Shown here in pieces: positions 55,856 through 64,000 of a stretch of 64,000 bases of DNA. The notes below the pieces were generated by a model that was not told where the DNA came from, did not search any database, and worked only from the letters and a program-made list of their open reading frames with translations. Location: assembly GCA_010093605.1 (NCBI GenBank), contig MU004187.1:873383-937382 (forward strand). Reading direction: 5' to 3'. The DNA comes from Lophium mytilinum (lineage: Eukaryota; Ascomycota; Dothideomycetes; Mytilinidiales; Mytilinidiaceae). Both the position numbers and the translations under genes were made by a program. Position 1 is the first letter of the stretch. Every line of letters starts with the position of its first letter.

Positions 55856-57080
55856 ATTTACAAGTCAAAAAACGGACCGGCCGCTAGAGAGAAAGAGAAG
55901 AAGAAAATGAGGATCTGAATGGTTTTGGATAGGTCTAGAAAGATGAAAATCATCAAGAGAGGGCATACTGCCTCTTCATAATGCGCGCCAAGACTCGTAC
56001 CACGAAGCCCAAACCTGCCAAGCCAGCCAAGCAAACCCACCCCGCTGCCTCAAGGGCATTCTCACGAGAACCAAGACCTTCCGACGATGCACGGTAGTGC
56101 GGTCGGTTGGGGTGGTTTCAATATGAGGTTGGTGGAGCAGATGAGGTTTGAGGGAGTCTGTTCGGATGTTTCGGCGGCCCCCATGACCAGAAAGTGGCAG
56201 TCTAGGAATCTGGCATTTTATCATTTAAGTTCTTACTTAATAACGCTCTCACTCTAGATTTGTATAGCACTCTTTGAGCTCCTATAATACGCTATCTAAG
56301 TTATGAAATGACCCTTTCGACAATGCTGATAGCTTTCGAGCCACCTTCGACGATGTTGCATAAAAGTGCCACTTTACCTAGGTATGTGCAATTGAGCCTT
56401 GGCGGTGTACAACTTCACGTCTGCCCACGACAAATCATCTTCGTTAATACTCTCTCTATCGAAAACCTGGCATGTTCATCTGTTACAAGATGGCGTCGTT
56501 TTAGAGAATGCTCCACGTCTCTGAACTCAAGGTCTCTCCTAGATGTTGGAGCTTCCGGCCTCGGGCCGCCGCCTAGGTAGCTAGGACCACAGTAGCATAC
56601 TACTGATAAACCAGAACTTGCTTCTTTTAAAGCCATTTTCATTTCTGTTCTCATGGTTCTATGCCTCCTCATCCTTGACTTCATAACTAATCCAGCAAGT
56701 CCATCCGACACATCCAACGCCTCCGCCGTCGTCTCCCTTGCACTGACCCTGCACAAAGCATCATGCAGCTTCCCCATCCTACCTAGTCTAGGAACCAGGG
56801 ACGATCCCCCGGACGCCCCAACCGATCACCCGTCACCTTCACCAGATAACCGGCGGGGCCGCTAACGCTTATCAAGAGCTACCAGTCTTGCGGACCTTGG
56901 GATGACCTTCGCTTTGCACAGAACGGGCAGTTACATGCGGCTGCGGGGGTCGGATGGGTAGCACAATGGATGTAGAGTGCGCGCTTTGTTTATTTGTACT
57001 TTCCGAGAATTCGAGGTAACAGGGAAAGTACGGCTCTGCAGGATGCGGCTGTACTTAAAGGTTAGTAAAGGAACTGGACT
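55856..57080. other. Intergenic with one dispersed-repeat copy
   Basis: 1.2 kb. It holds the third copy of the dispersed repeat (56,181-56,350), CCTAGG-type palindromic motifs near 56,376 and 56,572, and short overlapping open frames without support. The RIP-type composition begins near 57,081. Confidence 0.45.
56181..56350. repeat. Dispersed repeat, third copy
   Basis: CAGAAAGTGGCAGTCTAGGA near 56,188, TAGCACTCTTTGAGCTCCT near 56,265 and GCTGATAGCTTTCGAGCCAC near 56,324 parallel, in the same order, the 54.1-54.56 kb copies. Confidence 0.55.
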
Positions 57081-57635
57081 AGACTAGAGTAGATTTCGCC
57101 TTAAATCCACTCCATCTATAGCAATTTCTATAGAGCTCTAGAAGCTCTAGAAGCTCTATAATAGGGCTAAGGGTTACCTAAAATAGTTAGTAGCCTTCTA
57201 AATTAGTTTAGCGCTAAGATATTCTAGAGTTAAGGTTTAGTAACTCTTTAATTTATATAGTTATTAATTAGCCTTTCTATTTTATATAGCTATTAATTAG
57301 CCTTTCTATTTTATATAGCTCTCTCTCTAGTTATTATTAGCTATTATAAATAAGTTATTTATTAAACTTAGTATTCTTAGCTACTCTATATACTATCTAT
57401 AATAGCTATATTCTACTCTCTATATAGGTATATAGCTTATATACTATTATATAAGTAAGCTATTATATAACTACTATTAGTCTATATACTCTAGCTAAAC
57501 TATAATCTTAAAGCTAGCGCCGCCCTAGCTTTTTATAGATTCTTTCTAGTTATAATTAATAATCTATTTTCTATAATACTTCTTTAGTTCTATAATACTA
57601 AAAATCTATCTTTCTTACTTTAGAAAAGATAGAAG

Positions 57636-57673
<38 letters not shown>

Positions 57674-58150
57674 TCTATTAATATATAATATTACTACTAT
57701 CTATTTAGAGTACTTATACTACTACTAATAGCCTAGCCTTAATTTTTTCTTTTACTTAAACTCTTTTATTTTAGTAAAGGCGCGGCTCTACTACTATAGC
57801 TAGTACTCTATCTTTATAAGAAGAAGAAATAAAGAAAGTTATTAAGAAGAAAACCTTAGAAAACCTAATCTCTAGTATACTATTAATAGCGCGCTCTACC
57901 CCCCGCCCTAATATAGCTATAATAGTAGCTTTATAAATAGAAATATAGAAGACTCTTAGTACTAAATCTTAAATATATTAGTGTAGTATATATATTAGTG
58001 CTAAACTTAATAAGCTCTTCTCTACTCTAAAAGCGCGCGTAGCCTAATAGAATAGAGGTAAACTTATTTATAAGAATAACTTAAATACTAATAAAGAGAA
58101 TAATAATAAAAGTAAGGCCTCTACTAGAACTCTATTAGCTATCTATATAA
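57081..58150. other. RIP-type TA-rich sequence, unidentified
   Basis: Very TA-rich, nearly without CpA or TpG. It contains about two and a half tandem copies of a ~28-bp unit (TATATAGYTATTAATTAGCC, 57,253-57,330) and a trinucleotide microsatellite. No protein similarity. It may be part of the element to its right or of an older insertion. Confidence 0.4.
57636..57673. repeat. (TAC)n microsatellite, about 12 units
   Basis: 38 bp of perfect TAC/ACT trinucleotide repeat inside the decayed block. Confidence 0.9.
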
Positions 58151-58206
58151 CGCGGAACGTTAATAAAGTTATAGAGGTAAAAGGTGTTGTATTAAGCTAG
58201 AGCTAT

Positions 58207-58254
58207 AGCGCCGTCTTAAGAACGGCGCTAACTAAGGCCTACGCTTACGTAGGC
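58207..58254. repeat. Two adjacent hairpins near the left end of the fossil element
   Basis: AGCGCCGT/ACGGCGCT (58207-58229) and GCCTACG/CGTAGGC with a 4-base loop (58237-58254) lie side by side. They may mark an untranslated or terminal part of the element. Confidence 0.55.
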
Positions 58255-61200
58255 AGCCTATATGTACTGTGCCTTACGTGCTGTCCTCTATAAGCCTGTT
58301 ACTAACGTCCGTAACCGTAATAAGTGCCTATAATAAGGAAAGATGTTATTATCCTTAATAACCGCATGCCTAATATCTAAGTGCTAAGTGCATGTAAGAG
58401 ACGGCGGCGTGGAATAACGTAGCTATTATAGTTAATAATAGGCGCCTATAGAGCCTAAGACGGCCTTGCAACTAATGGCGGCCTTAAAAGAGTAATAGAG
58501 GGCTTGCAAATAATAAAGAGAGTATAGACGTAGTCTTGGGTAGTTAGGTCTTAGGTAATTAAGCCTGTAGTAATTAAGCTGTAGTAATTAATCTATAGCG
58601 ATTAAGCTATTGGTAATATAAACGTCTATACTAGTAATATAGATATCTAGCTAGCAATATAGACGTCTATAACGGTAATATAGCGTCTACGGTTAGAAGA
58701 TATAAAGAATTTATAGTAATAAAGGTCCTATAGGTAATGCTAGCGTCTACTTAACTAATAGGTTCTATAAGCGCTGTCGGCCTAGTAATAATACTAGCCT
58801 TCCTTATAATTAGTTTAAATTAGATTATTAGGTGGCTTTAATTGTAGGCGTTATAAAGACTCTTATTAATGTCTACGCGCCTTACCTAGGCGTTATATTC
58901 TAGTCCGTACCCCTTCTACTATATAAGGTACTCTTAGAATAGCGTCTTTACTTGTCTAATTTAATAGGCCCTATAACTAAGTAGACGGTTAACTTTATAG
59001 AAGGCGCTAATATTATTATTCTACTTATTCTCTATAGCTAGTAGCTTAGTAGCCTATATATAGTTATAGGGGTTCTAATCTATTACTAGCTCTAACTATT
59101 TAACTAAAACTACTAGATATATCTTCTAGTTATCTAGAATATTAATCTTATAGGCGTTGTAGCCGATGGCTCTCTTTACTATTCTAGGTCTAACTCTCTA
59201 CTAGCTAAACTTATAAGAGAGACCTAGAATCTTATAGCCCTTATTTAGATAAATATAGACTAAATTACTAGGCTATAGCTATAGTAGTAACTGGCCCTTA
59301 TTAAACTGGAGCTTTATTCTAATAGCTGCAAAGGCGATAGCGTCCGCTGCCTTATGCTGAAGTGTTCGCCGTACTTCTAAGAACTTAGAGGCAGCTATAT
59401 TAGTAAGAGGCGCCCTAGAAGCTATTATAGGCTCTAAGTCTATAGAGCCTACTATAGGCTCGGGCGCTATATAGTCTTATAAAGCTATTATAGATATTAA
59501 GTCTATAGAGATAGCTATAGGCTCTAGATAAGAGGCTATTGCGGGCGTGGGCTCTATACCGGGCGTAGGCTCTAGAGGAGAGGCTATTGCTAGTGTAGGC
59601 TCTAGAAGCCCTTTATTAAGCCGGAAGCCGTAAATAATCTTATTAGGAGATAACCCTATTAAGCTATTAATAGAATTATTTAGTATATAATATAGGGTGG
59701 GTAGAAAGGCTAGCTAGTTATAGTTCTTGCCTTAGGCGAGCTACTTAGTAATATAATAATGTAGAGCTATCTTAACTATCTAGTTTATTTATTTAGATTA
59801 GCCGTCTATGCGTAGATAATAGGCTATAGATATTAGCATCTTAGTATCTAATTACTAGAATAAGGACTTCTAGAACGCTAATATAAACTTATAGTCCCGG
59901 TCTATAATTATTACTGCCGGGACGCCCTAGTTAGTAAGTAGGTTAAGAGTAATACTAGCCTAATCCTCGGCGTTATAGGTGTTCTTTCCCGGGCCTATTA
60001 TTGCGCGCTTAGAGAACTTGCACGTAATTATAAGTAAGGCGTTAAAGCTAGTATTACTATTAATAGGCAGCCCGACTATAAAGTCTATAGCGACCGTATA
60101 GAAAGAAATAGGCGGCGTCTAGACTAGAATAAGGGTGCTAAATAGTTAGTAACGTTTTATACTATTTAATCTATAAGCTAGGTAGTATAGTAAGTATAGT
60201 TTAAGGCGCTATAAAAGGTTCTTTAGATAATAGGTAGCCCTAACACGTTTATAGGCTCTATAGAAGCCTGTATAGAAGTAAATATTATAATACTCTCTAA
60301 AGATATTAGCCTCTAGACTCTTAGGTATATATAGACGGAGGCGGCTATTAATAGAATCTTAGTAATAGATAAGCTTACGGAGTATAAGAAAAGGTATTTC
60401 TAGGGGGCCGTTATAATTAACGCTTCTAGAGGCCTCTCTAGCCTTAGAGACGCCCGTAAGTAGCAACTATACGCCGGCCTAATGCTTATTAGTAGTGTAC
60501 GCTTAGATAAGTGCTACGTAGAAATTATCTACTAGCTATACTACTGTAGTATTAAAGGTATAGGGCTTATTAGTATTAGCGTTAAAACTATAGAGCTTAT
60601 TAAGAGTATTAGAGGTAGAGTTGGCAAGCTAATTACTAGCTCTCGCTAGTAGCTATAATAGGGCGTCTAGGATAATATATAGCTTGCCCGGCCTGTATTA
60701 GACGTCTAGTTAGAACTATAAGAGATATTATAATGCTCTTATAAGCTTTAGGTTTAGCTTATTAACCGCTAATAAAGTTAAGAAGGAGGCCTTAATAATT
60801 CCTACGGTTGCTATATAGTTAGTAATAATAATAGCTAGGGCTTTAGCGGCTTTAAGAAGGTATTAGACGCGTCTAATAGTCTATATAACGCAGGCGACTT
60901 TAAGTTCTATAGGCTAGTAATTACGCTCTACTACTAATAGTAACTTGCTAAGGAATAGAATTAGCTAAATCTTATTATGCTTAATATCCTTAATAGTAAG
61001 CGGATTGCCTTATACGTAGTAGACTATAACGCTAAATCTATACTACTTAGAGGCGTTAATATTAATATATAGCTATCTAGATAGCTAGTAGTAAACTAAG
61101 AATATAGGCTTCTAAAAGGCCGCTTAGACGGCTTTAAAGGAATTGTAAAGCTTAATAGTATTATCTATATAGGTGCTCTATGCGTAGTATATATAACCGG

Positions 61201-62256
61201 CTCTAGGCGCTACCTTTAATAACTATGTTTTTTCTATTTATAGGGCCTTTAAAAGCTAGGCGTAGTACCTAATATACTAATAGAGCTAACCTATTAAGCC
61301 TAAGTAGTGCTTAAGCTCCTTTAAACTAGTTAGGAGCTAAAGATTTTAGATAGCTGTAATCTTCTTAGCGGCGGTAGTAAGTTCTAAGGCGTTAACCTTT
61401 TACCCGAGCAGCGTTAAGGATAGATACCTAAGATATAACTTTATTTCTTAAATTATAATACTAGCTTTCTATAGAGCTATAAAGACCTTTTTAAGGTGCT
61501 AGAGGTATTTATCTATAAACCCGCTAAAGATAATAATGTTATTAATATATGCTTAATAGAACGTTCTTAACGCGTTATTCTAGATAATGCGGTTAATCTA
61601 TTACTATATGTAAGGTAGGGAGCTATAGAATTCTATTATAGTAATATTAAAGTATTCTTAGCCCTAGTAAGAGATAACTGTAAACTTCTCTCTATTATTA
61701 TACGCCACGGGCCATTAGTAGAAGAAGCTAGCGGCGTTAATAATAGATATCCGTAGACAGCCAGCGACAGCGCTTATAAGGTCTTCCTATCTAGAAAGAG
61801 GATAGCTGTTCTTAACGGTCGCCTTATTTAGGCCGTAAATATTAATAACTATACGCCCTTTACGTATAGGGAGCCCGTTAATTATAACCGTCCGCTAGAT
61901 AATAAAGACTAGAAAAGTAAAATATATTAGTATTATTATCTAGTCTATATAATCTTGTTTATAGAGCTTATTAAATTGGGCGTTAATAAGTACGCGTTTC
62001 TAGGGCCTAAGAGGGTAGACCCGATAAGCGAGCTTAATAGAGTTGCTAACGTTCTTAGCTAGTAGAATCTATAACTATTAATCTTTAGGGACGCTAGCTA
62101 GTTTACTATTATTAGTAAAGACGCTTTTAAAAGCCTAAATAACTCTAGTAAGTTACTTAGCTTTTAATAGAGACGGGCTATATATAGTAACTCTAAAAGG
62201 GCCGTTAAACTTCTTTATAGGCTTCTAAGTAATAAGAGACTGCGGCTTATCTAAGA

Positions 62257-62350
62257 TAGTCTAATTAGAGACGCCCGTAATAGTCTAATTAGAGACGTCC
62301 GTAATAGTCTAATTAGAGACGTCTATAATAATCTAATTAGAGACGGTATT
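62257..62350. repeat. 24-bp tandem repeat, four units, inside the fossil element
   Basis: Four consecutive units of TAGTCTAATTAGAGACGYCC plus four more bases. The 24-bp length is a multiple of three, so it was probably an eight-residue tandem repeat in the old polyprotein. Confidence 0.75.
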
Positions 62351-64000
62351 ATAGGCGCCGAGCACTAGAAATTCTAGGGTATTTAGCGTGCCTGGCGTCT
62401 AGGGTTGCTAGAGCGGGGCTTATTTAGCAGCGAGAGCGTGCTCTTTAACGTTAATAGCGTAGAAGCCTTCTTTAAACTAGTCTATTAGAACGCTGAGCTT
62501 TACGTAACGCTGGACTATAAACGGCTGTTTGGAGGCGTTATAGACTTAGACGTGCAATATACCGGCGTCTAAAATGTGCGTGTACGGGCCGCCCTTATTA
62601 AGCTACTATATCTAAGATAGAGTAAATAGAAAGTCTCTATTAGATAGTTTATCTTACTTGCGTATTATAATAGGTATAAAAGCTATTATATATAGCGGGA
62701 TAATAGTAATATTCTTTATATACACCTTCCGGTAGGTCTTAGTAGTACTAATTTTACTATTTTAATTACCTTATACTTATATAGAAACCGGGGCGTCTAG
62801 GCCTTAATAGCTAGATATTTATAGGTAATATTATTTAAGGTCTATAATTATACCTTTAGGGGTTATAATATTAACTCTAAGTAATAGATTAGACTTTAAG
62901 ATGTTAATAATATAGGCCTTAAAGGTAATTACGGCGACGGCGGGCTTATTATTAATAACGCCTAGAATATAGAGGGTTATAATATAATAGTGTATTAAAG
63001 GGACTAGATAACTACTAACGCCCTGGACTATAATAGGCTTTGCTATTATTCTAAGTAGTAGCGGGTTACTGTGCCTCTATAAGTAGTTGTTACTAATAAG
63101 CGTTATAGTATTACCTAAGTCCGGCGTAATGTTATTAAGGTCGCTATTCTTAGTTAGTAAAGCCTTTATCTTAAGATAGTAATAGCCTTAGAAAGTAACT
63201 CCGGTGCTAATATTAGGGTTCTACACTACTAATATAATGTAGTCTCGCGAGCTTCTAACCTTAAGCGCCGAGGGCTTAAGCTTTAAACTAGTTAGAAGCC
63301 TATAGTAGGCTTTAACAGTAGAGGACTTTCTATAGCTTAATAGCCGGCAGTCTTTATAGAGGTATTTAAAGAGAGTATTATTAGAGGGGAAGCTAGCCGT
63401 ATATATATAATAGACGCGTAGTTAAGAAGTAGTATCTATAGCGTATAAGATGTCTATAAAGCCTATATCTATAAGGTTGCTATTATTATTATCTAGTATA
63501 GCTTTATTATAGGGCTCCTTATATAGTTTATTAAAGTTAGAATAGCTAAGCTAGGCTATCTAGGCCTCTACTTCTGCTTAGACGTTCTTCTAATACTAGT
63601 CTTATTTATCTTATGCAGCTAGGTTAGCATTATAAGCGTATGCCCTAGAAGGCTATCTACTAAAGTAGTTATTACTAGCGTACTAATTTTAGTTGCTATA
63701 GCCGCCGCCTTGTAATAGGTTCTTATTTAAGGGTGGAGCGCCGCCGCTTATAAGTAACAGCGGCTGCCGTAGGGCTATTAGTAAGTTTAGCGTTGCTGTA
63801 GGAGCGCTTTATTAGGGCTAGGGCTAGGACTAGTAAGTATTGCGGTTGTATTAACCGCTAGACTAATTAGAAGCTAGAGGCCCGCGGTACTACTAGCTCT
63901 AGCCTTATCTAGATAGCTATAATAGCTAGAAAGTCTATTAAGAACTATAGGAGTTATACTAACCTTAAGAGGGTGCTAAAGAGTACTAGTATAGATAAGA

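Larger units (their letters stand above)
58150..64000 (-). mobile_element. Fossil Gypsy-type LTR retrotransposon, partial, broken
   Basis: Minus-strand reading shows the Gypsy order of pol parts from right to left: a gag/protease-side region (about 62.4-64.0 kb, not resolved), reverse transcriptase (about 61.4-62.2 kb), RNase H (about 60.9-61.3 kb) and integrase (about 59.7-60.5 kb). The element continues past the right edge; the left end is uncertain and no LTR pair could be delimited. It is heavily decayed by RIP-like mutation, with many dozens of breaks, and is plainly dead. The level of decay is like that of the LINE at 10-16.7 kb, so both are old by RIP saturation, though RIP can act fast and gives no calendar age. 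Confidence 0.8.

Noticed and set aside
1-64000. tRNA and rRNA genes
   Set aside because: No stretch combined A-box and B-box with a foldable cloverleaf; B-box-like strings seen (for example near 2520) lie inside coding sequence.
1-64000. Secondary-metabolite cluster
   Set aside because: An SDR, an aldo-keto reductase and an MFS transporter occur, but far apart, with no polyketide synthase, NRPS, terpene cyclase or P450 and with housekeeping genes between them.

Overview
The window comes from a filamentous ascomycete (Pezizomycotina). The evidence is short GT-AG introns (about 47-233 bp) with CTAAC/CTGAC branch sites, fungus-specific families (DUF3405, DUF3433, Tim50, EDEM-type GH47, a Gal80-like protein), a Tad1-type LINE, and two large blocks decayed by RIP-like C-to-T mutation. 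The class (perhaps Dothideomycetes) is a guess and cannot be settled from the sequence alone. All exon joins were worked out by hand from splice signals and conserved protein motifs.

Layout. 0-5 kb holds a partial D-lactate dehydrogenase (minus, runs off the left edge), a vacuolar amino-acid transporter (minus) and a divergent four-exon short-chain dehydrogenase. 5-7.5 kb is GC-rich and has no recognisable gene. 7.5-16.7 kb is a RIP-decayed block: an unidentified coding relic (about 9.2-10.0 kb, plus strand) followed by a Tad1-like LINE on the minus strand. 17-31.3 kb is gene-bearing: DUF3405, an MFS sugar transporter, two small novel ORFs (one membrane, one secreted), and a DUF3433 multi-pass protein flanked by two small membrane proteins. 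31.6-41.1 kb is the most unusual part. A tandem array of TATA-bearing units leads into a gene for a coiled-coil protein with a C-terminal C6 cysteine cluster, and this is followed by about 5 kb of a degenerate satellite with a strikingly regular 160-bp period. 41.2-51.3 kb holds EDEM (minus) and TIM50 (plus) sharing a 398-bp divergent promoter, then an aldo-keto reductase with an 11-bp micro-exon and a Gal80-like protein. Smaller arrays of the same ~160-bp period lie at 49.3 kb and, apparently inverted, at 51.3-52.2 kb. 52.6-55.9 kb holds an F-box protein and a secreted serine-hydrolase-like protein, with a dispersed repeat around them. 57.1-64 kb is a second RIP-decayed block holding a fossil Gypsy-type LTR retrotransposon (minus strand) that runs off the right edge.

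The genes do not form an obvious biosynthetic cluster. They look like ordinary housekeeping and membrane functions set between repeat-rich, RIP-affected islands. The strongest candidates for something undescribed are the nucleosome-sized 160-bp satellite family, the promoter-like tandem array upstream of the coiled-coil/C6 gene, and the near-absence of surviving CpA outside GCA in the decayed blocks.
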